The translations under genes were made by a program, and so were the position numbers. 64,000 nucleotides of DNA from CAVSRC01 sp963730325 (GTDB lineage: Bacteria > Pseudomonadota > Alphaproteobacteria > Rhizobiales > Kaistiaceae). The DNA lies in contig CAVSRC010000009.1 in assembly GCA_963730325.1 (NCBI GenBank), positions 36,111 to 100,110 of the forward strand. Reading direction: 5' to 3'. Position 1 is the first letter of the stretch. Each line of letters begins with the position of its first letter. Shown here in pieces: positions 33,379 through 41,841 of the stretch. The notes under the pieces are model-generated. The model was not told where the DNA came from, searched no databases, and saw nothing but the letters and a program-made list of their open reading frames with translations.

Positions 33379-33396
33379 ATGACGGTTCGGTGTCAG
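33379..33396 (-). promoter_or_regulatory. Pho-box-like direct repeat upstream of phoX
   Basis: On the minus strand the site reads CTGACAC-CGAA-CCGTCAT. It matches the rhizobial/enteric PhoB consensus CTGTCAT-N4-CTGTCAT at 11 of 14 fixed positions, with the correct 11-bp period, and is oriented towards phoX. This agrees with phosphate-starvation control of a phosphatase. It overlaps intergenic DNA just before the NosD-like stop. Distance to the phoX ATG is about 143 bp. Confidence 0.5.
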
Positions 33397-33411
33397 TCCA
33401 CGGCGCAGCGA

Positions 33412-34959
33412 CTAATCCGTCCGGTTGAGATCGGCGATGCGCTCCTCGCTCAGAGGGTAATGGTCGACGCTCGTCCCGCCGGGGATCGGGTGGGTCCGCT
33501 CGCCGATGCCGTCCTGGTTCTTGTCGAGGAAGCCCTCCGCCACCTCGTCGAAATCGTCGTAGCGGTTGCCGTAGGTGCCGTCGTCCCAACGATTGGTGGC
33601 CGGTTTCAATTGCGCGCGCATGGTCTTCAGCATCATCTCGCGCATCTGCCGGCTGGTGCGCAGCTGTTTCTTGGCCGCCTCAAGCATCGGCATGGCGTCG
33701 ATCATCTTCAGGATGTCGGCGTCGGTGAGCGTCCGCCCCGACGAATCGAAGGCATTGACGCCGTTTGCCGACATGTCGTTGAGGGTCAGAAGATTGTCGC
33801 TTGAGGCCGCCGCGCCGGCGGTCGCCGTCGCAATCATGATGCCGTGGTCGGCATTTGACGTGACGACGTTGCGCTCGAAGGTGTTGCGGCTGGAGGTCGA
33901 GAGCATGATGCCGACGCGGTTGTCGCTGACGACGTTGCCGGTGACGCTGTTGTCGTTGACAAGGTCGAGGCCGATGCCGGCGGCGGCGTTGTCATGGGAC
34001 TGGTTGCCGATCACGCTGCTGTCGGTCACCAGGCAGAACAGATAGATCCCCGACCCGTAAGGGGCACGGTCGAGCGATACGGCAACGCCGGCGCCCTTGC
34101 TGACGCCCTGCTCCCAGGCGGAGATGAGGCCCTGATCGACCGGGCGCTCGATGCCGGTCTTGGTAACCTGGTTGTTCTTGACGGTGATGCGTTCGCTCTC
34201 CCAGGCGACTTCGATGCCGTAGGCGCCGTTGCCGCGGACGTCATTGTCAGCAACCAGAACGTCCTCGGACCTGACCGCGACCTGTCTCTGCTGAGCCAGC
34301 AGACGCGCCGCGTCGGGGCTGGCAAGGTTGCCGAGCGGCGAACGCTCGGTCTTGGCAAACAGCGCATCGACGCTGATGCCGACGCCGTTGCGGTTGACGG
34401 TGTTGGCGACGATCCGGTGCCTGCGACCGCCGATGACGCGGATGCCGTGGCGCACATTGTCCTCGACCGCCGATTTCTCGATCAGCGAGCCGGCGCCGCC
34501 GTGGAAGACCACGCCCCAATCGTTGTCGACGACGGTGAGGCGGCGCAGGGTGGCCTTGTCGGCATCGACGAAGACGCCGGCATCGCCCCACAGCGCCCAG
34601 ATATCCGAGCCGCGCCCGGAATGTTCGAGCCTCAGGTCTTCGATGACGACGCCCGCGGCCTTGATGGTGAGAACCGTGCCACCGCCACCACCGTCGAGCA
34701 CGGCGGGCTCGCCGCCATCCGTCTTGCCGACAAGCGTGATCTGCCTGCCGACGATGAAGTTGCCGGTGTGTAGGCCGGTGACCTCGATGGTGTCGCCGTC
34801 GCGCGCCTGGGCGAGCGCCTCGGCGAGGTCTTCATAGGCGGCCGGGAGGGTGAGGTTGGTGACCGTGGCCGCGCCTGCCGGGGCCGGTGCCCACGCAAAT
34901 GCGATGGCAGCCATAACGAGGCCGGTTCCGGTCAGGGGATTTCGGATCGCTGATATCAT
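33412..34959 (-). CDS. Exported right-handed beta-helix protein, NosD-like
   Basis: This protein of about 515 residues has a signal peptide (LVMAAIAFAWAPAPAGAA). CASH/PbH1-type repeats follow (VLDGGGGGTVLTIKAAGVVI; GLDLVNDNSVTGNVVSDNRV; GIMLSTSSRNTFERNVVTSN). A NosD-like C-terminal calcium loop is present: FLDKNQDGIGERTHPIPGG. NosD proteins handle copper-site maturation of nitrous oxide reductase, but no nos genes are present here. The relative may process or bind another periplasmic metalloprotein, perhaps PhoX or the di-heme protein downstream. The start at 34959 is chosen for the signal peptide, with only a weak ribosome-binding site. Confidence 0.82.
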   Translation of the reverse strand: MISAIRNPLTGTGLVMAAIAFAWAPAPAGAATVTNLTLPAAYEDLAEALAQARDGDTIEVTGLHTGNFIVGRQITLVGKTDGGEPAVLDGGGGGTVLTIKAAGVVIEDLRLEHSGRGSDIWALWGDAGVFVDADKATLRRLTVVDNDWGVVFHGGAGSLIEKSAVEDNVRHGIRVIGGRRHRIVANTVNRNGVGISVDALFAKTERSPLGNLASPDAARLLAQQRQVAVRSEDVLVADNDVRGNGAYGIEVAWESERITVKNNQVTKTGIERPVDQGLISAWEQGVSKGAGVAVSLDRAPYGSGIYLFCLVTDSSVIGNQSHDNAAAGIGLDLVNDNSVTGNVVSDNRVGIMLSTSSRNTFERNVVTSNADHGIMIATATAGAAASSDNLLTLNDMSANGVNAFDSSGRTLTDADILKMIDAMPMLEAAKKQLRTSRQMREMMLKTMRAQLKPATNRWDDGTYGNRYDDFDEVAEGFLDKNQDGIGERTHPIPGGTSVDHYPLSEERIADLNRTD

Positions 34960-35095
34960 CGTCGCACCCGCTTTTGCTCGCGGGGCAGAGGCCGGGCGGT
35001 TCCCGGCCCGTCCCGAATTCAGCAATTATACCAGCAGGATCGCCGACCGGGCGCGACATATTATCGGTGGCCGCGTTACCGCCGGCGCGCGCTCG

Positions 35096-35879
35096 CTACA
35101 GGCTCACGCCGAACTTCCTGATCCAGGCGAGCCCCGTGTCGGTGTCGCCGCGCGGCTTGTACTCGGCGCCGATCCAGCCGTCATAGCCGAGTTCCTCCAG
35201 CACCGCGAAGATCGCCGCAAAGTTCAGCTCGCCCTCGTCCGGTTCGGCGCGGCTCGGCACCGCGGCGATCTGCACATGGCCGACGTGACGGTAGATCTTG
35301 CGCAGGCGGGTGGTCACGTCGCCCTCGGCGCGGCCGACGTGATAGGCGTCGAACATCAGCTTGAGATTGGGCGCGGCGACGCGCTCGATGACGGCGACAG
35401 CCGGCCCGATGGTGGAATAGAAGTAGCCGGGATTGTCGTTCGGGTTGAGCGCCTCGATGAGCACGGTGAGGCCGTGCGGCGCCGCCATTTCGGTGGCCAG
35501 CGTCAGGTTCCTGACCAGCGTCTCAGTGCCGGCTCGCGCGCTCCTCCTCCGGCACGAGGCCGGCCATGACATGCACCGCCGTTCCGCCGGCCTCTGTTGC
35601 ATAGGCGATCGCCTGCTCGATGAGCGCAGCGAAATCCTTTTCGCGGCCGGTCACGGCGGCGAGCCCCAGATGCCCGCCGGCGCCGGTGTCGATGTTGGTG
35701 TTGATGGCGAGGAGCTTGACGCCGGCTTCGGCGCAGGCGGCCCTGGTCTCGGCCGCCGGCGTGTCATAGGGAAAGTGCAGTTCGACCGCCTTGAAGCCGG
35801 CGCGGCCGGCGGCGGCGATGCGCTCGGTGAGCGGCCGGTCCGGCCACAGGAAACCGAGATTGGCGGAAAAGCGGAGCAT
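35096..35879 (-). pseudogene. hyi: Hydroxypyruvate isomerase (Hyi) family, interrupted by a frameshift
   Basis: The gene is read in two frames. From ATG 35879: LRFSANLGFLWPDRPLTERI, AGFKAVELHFPYDTPA, KLLAINTN, then HVMAGLVPEEERA. Near 35530 the frame changes and continues AGTETLVRNLTLATEMAAPH, LIEALNPNDNPGYFYS, KLMFDAYHVGR, HVQIAAVPSRAEPDEGELNF and IGAEYKPRG to the stop at 35096. Together they give a normal ~260-residue TIM-barrel isomerase. One extra base (or two missing) around GCGCGCGAGCC explains it. Hyi interconverts hydroxypyruvate and tartronate semialdehyde. Either a sequencing error or a recently broken gene. Confidence 0.85.
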
Positions 35880-35938
35880 GAGACCCCCGACGCGTGCAGG
35901 CAAGGACGGGCGGCCTTAGGCGCCGCCGGCGGACCGTG

Positions 35939-36859
35939 TCAAGCGCGCCGCGAACGCGTGACCGGCCGTTCGCGCTCGACCGCGCGATGCTCGCGCACCA
36001 CGTCGAGAAAGACCTTGAGGACCGGATTGCTGTCGCCTTTGCGCCAGTAGCAGCCGTGGGCGATCGTCGTGGTCGGATGGATGGGGACGTAGACGATGCC
36101 GGGATAGCGCATGATCTCCCAGGCCTTGTGGACGACGTGGATGCCGAAGCCGGAGGCGACCAGGCCGAGCCGGGTCGGCACCGGCCCGGCTTCCTGCACC
36201 ACCTTGGGCAGGAAGCCGGCGCGCTCGCAGATCGCCATGATGCGGTCGTAGATCGCGGTCGAATTGTCGCGCTGGAACAGGATCCACGGATCGTCGGCAA
36301 GGTCGGCGAGCGCGATCGACTTGGCGTTGGCGAGGCGGTGACCGGCGGGCAGCACGGCGACCAGCGGGTCGCGCTCCAGCAGAATCTGGCCGAAGGCGGC
36401 TGGCGTGCGCAGCGGCGGATGGACGAAGGCGACGTCGGTCGCCCCGGCGGCCAGGGCCTCCATGAGGCCGGGAATGTCGAATTCGCGAACGGCGATGTGG
36501 ACGTCGGGGTAGCGGCTGCGGAAGGCGTTGAGGATGGTGGGCAGGACGCCGAGCATGGCCGAGGCGATCAGGCCGAGGTCGAGGCGGCCGCGCCGGCCAA
36601 GGGCGCCTTCCCTGGTGCGTTCGCGGGCAATCTCGGCGCCGGCGAGCATGCGGCGCGCCTCGACGAGGAAGACGCGGCCGGCCTCGGTCAGCTTGACGTT
36701 GCGCCGGCTGCGCAGGAAGAGCACGACGCCGAGGTCGTCCTCGAGCTGCTTGAGCCGCCGGCTGACGTGCGGCTGGGCGATGCCGAGCTGTTCGGCGGCG
36801 TGGCCGAAATGCAGGCACTCGGCGAGCGCGACGAAGGTCCTGATCTGCTTGAATTCCAT
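35939..36859 (-). CDS. LysR family transcriptional regulator
   Basis: This 306-residue protein has an N-terminal winged helix-turn-helix: EFKQIRTFVALAECLHFGHA, AEQLGIAQPHVSRRLKQLED, VVLFLRSRRNVKLTEAGRVF. The co-inducer domain follows (RGRLDLGLIASAMLGVLPTI; TDVAFVHPPL; RDPLVAVLPAGHRLA). Homologues sharing the LHFGHAAEQLGIAQP pattern often regulate catabolic genes. It is divergent from the isomerase/lactonase/SDR operon starting at 37172 and is the probable regulator of it through the inverted repeat at 36879-36899. Confidence 0.93.
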   Translation of the reverse strand: MEFKQIRTFVALAECLHFGHAAEQLGIAQPHVSRRLKQLEDDLGVVLFLRSRRNVKLTEAGRVFLVEARRMLAGAEIARERTREGALGRRGRLDLGLIASAMLGVLPTILNAFRSRYPDVHIAVREFDIPGLMEALAAGATDVAFVHPPLRTPAAFGQILLERDPLVAVLPAGHRLANAKSIALADLADDPWILFQRDNSTAIYDRIMAICERAGFLPKVVQEAGPVPTRLGLVASGFGIHVVHKAWEIMRYPGIVYVPIHPTTTIAHGCYWRKGDSNPVLKVFLDVVREHRAVERERPVTRSRRA

Positions 36860-36878
36860 CGGCGGTCTCCGCCGGCAA

Positions 36879-36899
36879 TTGATACCATTTTTGTATCAA
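36879..36899. promoter_or_regulatory. LysR-type operator between divergent genes
   Basis: TTGATAC (36879-36885) and GTATCAA (36893-36899) form a perfect 7-bp inverted repeat with a 7-nt AT-rich spacer, containing the T-N11-A core of LysR boxes. A further CGATACCA follows. It begins 20 bp upstream of the LysR start codon, fitting autoregulation plus control of the divergent operon. Confidence 0.65.
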
Positions 36900-37171
36900 C
36901 CGATACCACCAATGTTCGCGTGGGCCTGCTAGATTTGCCCCCGCAACAGGCGATGAGATCGCACCGACACGTCCTCTCAACGCCTGAAGAATGACGGTCG
37001 GGGAGAAATTGGCGGCGTCGGACGCCGAGGCAACCGCGGTGGATCGCACCGCGGCAAATCCAGCCCGGATTCCGATGCCGCATTTGTTTCCGCCTCGCTC
37101 AGGGCCACGCCTCCGCCGTCTGCTGCACGTCTTTCGCGTTTCGCGCGCCTGCCAAAGCAAGGAGTTGATCC
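36900..37171. other. Non-coding leader region upstream of the sugar isomerase operon
   Basis: With the LysR operator this completes a 312-bp gap between divergent genes. No supported gene is present: the small frames that cross it lack ribosome-binding sites and known motifs. A long leader of roughly 200 bases before the ATG at 37172 is implied if the promoter overlaps the LysR operator. No riboswitch fold was recognised. Confidence 0.4.
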
Positions 37172-38125
37172 ATGAGGTTTGGTGCCTCGTCCTGGCCGTT
37201 CCAGTGGGAGCCGCCCTATGAGGACGCTATCCGCCGCGTTGCCGCTTCGGGCTTCAAGTCGATCGAGCTGATCGCCTGGAACGCCGACTACCTGAACAAC
37301 TACTGGACCGCGGCGAAGATCGCCGACATGAAGCGCGAGCTGGCCGCCTCCGGCATCGGCATCTCGCAGTTCGTGCATACCCCGCACGACCTGTCGCACG
37401 GCGACAAGGCCAAGCGCGAGGCAGCGGTCGTCAACTGGCAGCGGGCGGTCGAGATCGGCGCCGAGCTCGGCGCGCCGATCATCAACATGGTGTCGTCGCA
37501 TGCCTTCGCCATGCATGACGCCGAGGAGATCCCGCGCATCACCACCAAGCCGCTGGTACAGAAATACGCCACCCGCAACGTGCCGCGCGGCGTCGACTGG
37601 GACCAGAACTACAAGGACTACGTCGCGGGGGTGCGCGCCTGCGCCGAGGCCTGCGACAAGGCCGGCGTCATGATGAGCGTCGAGCCGCATCCGGGCCGCT
37701 ACCTCGCCAACACCGACGGGGCGCTGCGCCTCCTGGAGCATGTCGACCATCCGGCGATGGGCATCAACTTCGATCCCAGCCACACCTTCCCGGTCGGCGA
37801 CTTTCCCGACATCACCGTCTACCGCCTCGGCAAGCACATCATCCATGTGCATGCCTCCGACAACGACGCGGTGACCAACGTCCACTGGCGGCCGGGCATG
37901 GGCAAGATCGACTGGCGCGCCATGTTCGTGGCGCTGAAGGACGTCGGCTTCGACGGCACCGTGTCGATCGAGCTGGAGGATGTGCCGGGCGTGTCGCGGG
38001 GCAAGAGCAACGCGCCGGGGGTCTACCGCAACGTGGTGGCGACCGAGGAGTTCGTCGCCGAGACGGTTGCCGGCATGAACTACCTCAAGGCGATCTGCAA
38101 GGACATCGGCATCAGCGTCGAATAG
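37172..38125 (+). CDS. Sugar phosphate isomerase/epimerase family TIM-barrel protein
   Basis: This 317-residue AP-endonuclease-2/xylose-isomerase-like TIM barrel has metal-ligand positions VSVEPHPGRYLANTD-type (MMSVEPHPGR), GINFDPSHTFPVGDF, IIHVHASDND and VSIELEDVPG, i.e. the E…D-x-x-H…H…E set. These enzymes isomerise or epimerise sugars or cyclitol derivatives with a divalent metal. The ATG follows AAGGAG by seven bases. It is the first gene of a plus-strand catabolic cluster with a lactonase and an SDR, divergent from LysR. The substrate is not known. Confidence 0.88.
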   Translation: MRFGASSWPFQWEPPYEDAIRRVAASGFKSIELIAWNADYLNNYWTAAKIADMKRELAASGIGISQFVHTPHDLSHGDKAKREAAVVNWQRAVEIGAELGAPIINMVSSHAFAMHDAEEIPRITTKPLVQKYATRNVPRGVDWDQNYKDYVAGVRACAEACDKAGVMMSVEPHPGRYLANTDGALRLLEHVDHPAMGINFDPSHTFPVGDFPDITVYRLGKHIIHVHASDNDAVTNVHWRPGMGKIDWRAMFVALKDVGFDGTVSIELEDVPGVSRGKSNAPGVYRNVVATEEFVAETVAGMNYLKAICKDIGISVE

Positions 38126-38211
38126 CCTCCGTCGGGAGGCTTCAGGGGCCTGCGTGCGGTTCTCCCGGCCGCGCGCAGGTCCCTTGCCTGATCAAGGGGA
38201 CGAGCAAGAGC

Positions 38212-39330
38212 ATGGCAAGCACGGCAAACGACCTGGTCTATGTCGGCACCTACAGCGAGCCGATCCTGTTCGGCACCGGCCAGGTGCTGCAAGGCAAGGG
38301 CAAGGGCATCTACGCCTTCCGCCTCGATGCCGAGAAGGGCGCGCTCGAGCCGGCGGCGGTGACCGGGGGGGTGCGCAACTCGTCGTACCTCGCCTTCGAT
38401 CCCAAACGGCAGTTCCTCTATTGCGTCAACGAATTCAAGGAATACGAGGGGCAGGCGAGCGGGGCGGTCAGCGCCTTCCGCATCGACCGGGAGACGGGCG
38501 GGCTCACCTACCTCAACACCGTCGCCAGCCACGGCACCGACCCCTGCGCGCTCGCCGTCGACCGCAGCGGCCGCTGCGTGATCGTCGCCAATTTCGCCAG
38601 CGGCAGCGTCTCGGTGATGCCAATCGCCGCCGACGGCTCGCTGAAGGACGCAAGCTGCGTCATCCAGCACCAGGGCTCCAGCGTCGATCCGAGGCGGCAG
38701 AAGGGGCCGCACGCCCACGCGGTCGAGATCGACGCCGCCAACCGCCACGTCTTCGTACCCGATCTCGGCTGCGACAAGGTGTTCATCTACGTGCTCGATG
38801 CGGAACGCGCGGTGATCACGCCCAATCCCAACCAGCCCTCGGTCACGGTGACGCCGGCGGGCGCCGGCCCGCGCCAACTCGCGATCGCTCCGAACGGCCG
38901 CTTCGCCTATCTCATCAACGAGCTGAACTCGACGATGACCGCCTATGCCTATGACGCCGCGCGGGGGACGCTCGGCGAATTGCAGACGCTGTCGACGCTG
39001 CCGGCGGGCTTCGCCGGCGAGAGCACCTGCGCCGAGGTTCAAGTGGCGCCGTCGGGCCGCTTCCTCTACGGCTCCAACCGCGGCCACGATTCGATCGTCA
39101 TCTACGCGCTCGACCCCGACAGGGGCACCATGACGCTCGTCGGTCACGAGAGCACGCGCGGCAAGATCCCGCGCAACTTCACGCTGAGCCCGAAGGGCCT
39201 GTTTCTCGCCGCCGCCAACCAGGACTCGAACACCGTCGTGATGTTCCGGGTCGACCCGGACAGGGGCACGCTGACGGCGACCGGCAGCGTGGTCGAGGCG
39301 GGAACGCCGATCTGCGTCAAGTTCCTGTAG
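38212..39330 (+). CDS. Lactonase family protein (6-phosphogluconolactonase/Pgl-type seven-bladed propeller)
   Basis: This 372-residue beta-propeller starts LVYVGTYSEPILFGTGQV, with repeated blades such as SYLAFDPKRQFLYCVNE, RCVIVANFASGSVSV, PHAHAVEIDAANRHVFVPDL, RQLAIAPNGRFAYLINEL, GRFLYGSNRGHDSIVIY and PRNFTLSPKGLFLAAANQ. These are the YbhE/Pgl lactonase signatures (G-P-H-x-H…, D-L-G…D). It hydrolyses a sugar lactone. There is no signal peptide, so it is cytoplasmic. It probably acts downstream of a sugar dehydrogenase such as the SDR encoded next. Confidence 0.9.
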   Translation: MASTANDLVYVGTYSEPILFGTGQVLQGKGKGIYAFRLDAEKGALEPAAVTGGVRNSSYLAFDPKRQFLYCVNEFKEYEGQASGAVSAFRIDRETGGLTYLNTVASHGTDPCALAVDRSGRCVIVANFASGSVSVMPIAADGSLKDASCVIQHQGSSVDPRRQKGPHAHAVEIDAANRHVFVPDLGCDKVFIYVLDAERAVITPNPNQPSVTVTPAGAGPRQLAIAPNGRFAYLINELNSTMTAYAYDAARGTLGELQTLSTLPAGFAGESTCAEVQVAPSGRFLYGSNRGHDSIVIYALDPDRGTMTLVGHESTRGKIPRNFTLSPKGLFLAAANQDSNTVVMFRVDPDRGTLTATGSVVEAGTPICVKFL

Positions 39331-39429
39331 AACTTGAGGGGCGCGCCCGGCTAAGGCATCGATTCGCGGAGCGCCCGCATCGCGTTGGCGGAACGCGGAT
39401 ATTTGGGCAAGCATTGGAGTGACGTGAAG

Positions 39430-40183
39430 ATGGCTGCACGCAAGATCGCGATGGTGACCGGCGCCGGCAGCGGCATCGGCAAGGCTTGGGCGCTGGCGCT
39501 GGCGCGGGCGGGCTATTCGCTGGTGCTTGCCGGCCGCCGGGCGGAGGCCATCGAGGCGGTGCGCTGTCGATCCGCAAGGCGGGCGGCGCGGCACTCCCGG
39601 TTTCGACCGATGTCGGCGATCCGGATTGGTCGAGCGCCTGTTCGACCGCGCGAAGGCGACCTATGGCCGGCTCGACGTGCTCTTCAACAATGCCGGCATG
39701 GGCGCGCCGGCGGTGCCGCTGGAAGATCTCGCCTTCGCCGACTGGCAGAAGGTGGTGGCGGCCAATCTCACCGGCGTATTCCTGTGCACGCAGGCCGCCT
39801 TCCGCATCATGAAGGACCAGGACCCGCGCGGCGGCCGCATCATCAACAATGGCTCCATCTCGGCGCATGTGCCGCGGCCCTATGCCGTCGCCTACAACGC
39901 CACCAAGCACGGCGTCTCGGGCATCACCAAGTCGGCGGCGCTCGACGGGCGGCCTTACGACATCGCCTGCGGCCAGATCGATATCGGCAACGCCGTCACC
40001 GAAATGTCCCGGAAGATGGCGGAAGGTGTCTTGCAGGCCGACATGACGGTCAACAAGGAGCCGCGCATGGATGTGCAGGCGGTCGCCGACGCGGTGGTTT
40101 ACATGGCCGGCCTGCCGCTCGACGCCAATGTGCTCACCATGACGGTGATGGCGACCAAGATGCCTTACGTCGGGCGGGGATGA
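39430..40183 (+). pseudogene. Short-chain dehydrogenase with two frameshifts
   Basis: Three frames must be joined to give one SDR. ATG 39430: RKIAMVTGAGSGIGKAWALA … AGRRAEAIEAV. From ~39570 the second frame reads ALSIRKAGGAALPVSTDVGD. From ~39632 the third frame reads VERLFDRAKATYGRLDVLFN, NNAGMGAPAVPLED, NNGSISAHVPRPYAVAYNAT (Ser/Tyr/Lys triad) and ends AGLPLDANVLTMTVMATKMP. Both steps look like one-base deletions (for example a G lost where GATTGG joins GTCGAG). The net shift is not zero, so as written the protein is broken. It overlaps the next gene as ATGA. Assembly error is a serious alternative. Confidence 0.85.
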
Positions 40184-40818
40184 GGACACTGGCACCCGGC
40201 ACCATCGTCATCCTGAACGGCGCGCCGCGCTCGGGAAAATCCAGCATCGTCGCCGCCGTTCAGGAGGCCTTCGACGGGCTGTGGATGAACCTCGGCGTCG
40301 ACGTCTATCTCCGTGCGACGCCGGAGCGCTATCGGCCGGGCATCGGGCTGCGCCCGGGTGGCGAGAGGCCGACGCTGGAACCGCTGATCCAGCAGATGTA
40401 TGCCTCACTCTACGAGTCGATCGCTGCCCACAGCCGCATGGGCGTTAATGTGATCGCCGAGTTCGGTCATCACGACCGGTATTCCCGCCCGCTCGGCATC
40501 CTGCCCGGTTGCGCCCGGCGGCTCGCCGGCCTGCCGGTGCTCTTCGTCGGTGTGCGTTGCCCTATCGACGTCATCATGGCTCGACGCAACGCCGGGCAGA
40601 GCGACAATCCGGTCACCTATGAGACCGGCACGGCCGAACTGCCGGTGCCGCCTGCCGTGCAGCGCTTTCAGGACGCGGTCCACATTCCCGGCATCTACGA
40701 CAAGGAGGTGGACACCGCTGTTCTGAGCCCGGTGGAATGCGCCGCGCTCATCCGCGGTTGGCTCGACGATGGCATTCCCTCGCCGTCGGCCTTCGATCGG
40801 CTGCGGGCGCTTGCCTGA
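40180..40818 (+). CDS. P-loop phosphotransferase, chloramphenicol phosphotransferase-like
   Basis: This 212-residue protein has Walker A NGAPRSGKSS near the N-terminus and the CPT-family layout: an initial TIVILNGAPRSGKSSI, LWMNLGVDVYL, VIAEFGHHDRY and VLFVGVRCPIDVIMARRNA, then YDKEVDT near the end. It phosphorylates a small hydroxylated compound. A resistance role against chloramphenicol is only one possibility, since many such homologues have unknown substrates. It overlaps the SDR stop by ATGA, so it belongs to the same operon. Confidence 0.82.
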   Translation: MRTLAPGTIVILNGAPRSGKSSIVAAVQEAFDGLWMNLGVDVYLRATPERYRPGIGLRPGGERPTLEPLIQQMYASLYESIAAHSRMGVNVIAEFGHHDRYSRPLGILPGCARRLAGLPVLFVGVRCPIDVIMARRNAGQSDNPVTYETGTAELPVPPAVQRFQDAVHIPGIYDKEVDTAVLSPVECAALIRGWLDDGIPSPSAFDRLRALA

Positions 40819-41841
40819 TCAACCCATGACTGCCGCGCGGCGGATGGCAAGCGCCAGGATGCGGTTGATCAGCTCGGGATAGGGGATGCCGTCGGAGAGC
40901 GCGGCCTGGGCGAATTCCTGGCTGGAGGCGATCTCCGGGTTGGGGTTGGCCTCGAGGAAATAGGGCACGCCCTCGGCCGACAGGCGGAAATCGATGCGGG
41001 CATAGCCATCGAGGTCGAGCGCCCGGCAGATGCGCTTGACCAGGCGCTTGATGCGCGACTCGGTCTCGGGTGCAAGGTCTTCGGCCGGTCCCTGCAGCAC
41101 GCCGCGCAGTTCCTGATAGTCGGTGCGGTGCTTGACCCATTCGGTGGCGATGCGGCGGGCGCGGCGCGGCAGGTTGGCGAATTCGAGCTCCCAGATGGGC
41201 AGAACGCGCAGGCGGTCGTTGCCGAGCGCCCCGACATAAAGCTCGCGCCCGTCGATATATTGCTCGGCGATGGCTGCCGTGCCGATGCGCTCGTGGATGA
41301 AGCCGACACGTTCGACGAGCCGCTCGTCGCTGTTGACCACCGAGGCCTGCGAGATGCCTTCCGAGGCGTCCTTGGAGAGGCTCTTGACGATGAGCGGGAA
41401 GGCGAGGCGCTTGGGCCGCCTGACCTTGCGGTTCATCGGAAAGACGGCGAAGGCCGGCACCGGGACGCGGTGATAGGCGAGCAGCTGCTTGGAGATGTCC
41501 TTGCCGCGCGCCAGCATCAGGCCGCGCGGGTTGCAGCCGGTATAGGGAACGCGCAGCAGTTCGAGATAGCTGGCGACGTTCTGGTCGTAGGCGGTCTCGC
41601 CGTGAAACTGCTCGAGCAGGTTGAAGACCACGTCGGGCTGCCAGCTCTCGACCTCGTCGCGGATCGGCTGCAACTCGTTCTGCACGCCGAGCGGCTTGGC
41701 GTCGTGGCCGGCGGCGCGCAGGGTCGAGAGCACGTCGTACTCGGTCTTCCAGACGTTGATTTCCTGCTCGCTGTGTCCGGCCATCGAAGCGGGGGGCATC
41801 AGATCCGGATGCATCAGCACGAGAACGCGCAACGGCTTCAT
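40819..41841 (-). CDS. ATP-grasp ligase, D-alanine-D-alanine ligase-like
   Basis: This 340-residue ATP-grasp protein has an N-terminal LRVLVLMHPDLMPPA and DVVFNLLEQFHGE (the N-L-x-E motif of Ddl-type folds). LLRVPYTGCNPRGLMLARGK, FPLIVKSLSKDASEGI (the K-P-x-x-x-G-S-S-like phosphate loop) and ARIDFRLSAEGVPYFLEANP-type ligands follow, with the final E-x-N-P-x-P. The start at 41841 overlaps the upstream peptidase-like gene as ATGA, so the two form a coupled pair. It should join a carboxylate to an amine using ATP. The genuine cell-wall ddl normally sits in the mur/fts cluster, so this is probably a paralogue with another substrate. Confidence 0.88.
   Translation of the reverse strand: MKPLRVLVLMHPDLMPPASMAGHSEQEINVWKTEYDVLSTLRAAGHDAKPLGVQNELQPIRDEVESWQPDVVFNLLEQFHGETAYDQNVASYLELLRVPYTGCNPRGLMLARGKDISKQLLAYHRVPVPAFAVFPMNRKVRRPKRLAFPLIVKSLSKDASEGISQASVVNSDERLVERVGFIHERIGTAAIAEQYIDGRELYVGALGNDRLRVLPIWELEFANLPRRARRIATEWVKHRTDYQELRGVLQGPAEDLAPETESRIKRLVKRICRALDLDGYARIDFRLSAEGVPYFLEANPNPEIASSQEFAQAALSDGIPYPELINRILALAIRRAAVMG

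Noticed and set aside
33412..34959. Nitrous oxide reductase accessory NosD as such
   Set aside because: No nosZ, nosR, nosF or nosY in the neighbourhood; only fold-level similarity is supported.
40819..41841. Housekeeping D-Ala-D-Ala ligase
   Set aside because: It is paired with a metallopeptidase and not in a mur/fts cluster; the phosphate loop and substrate regions differ from typical Ddl.
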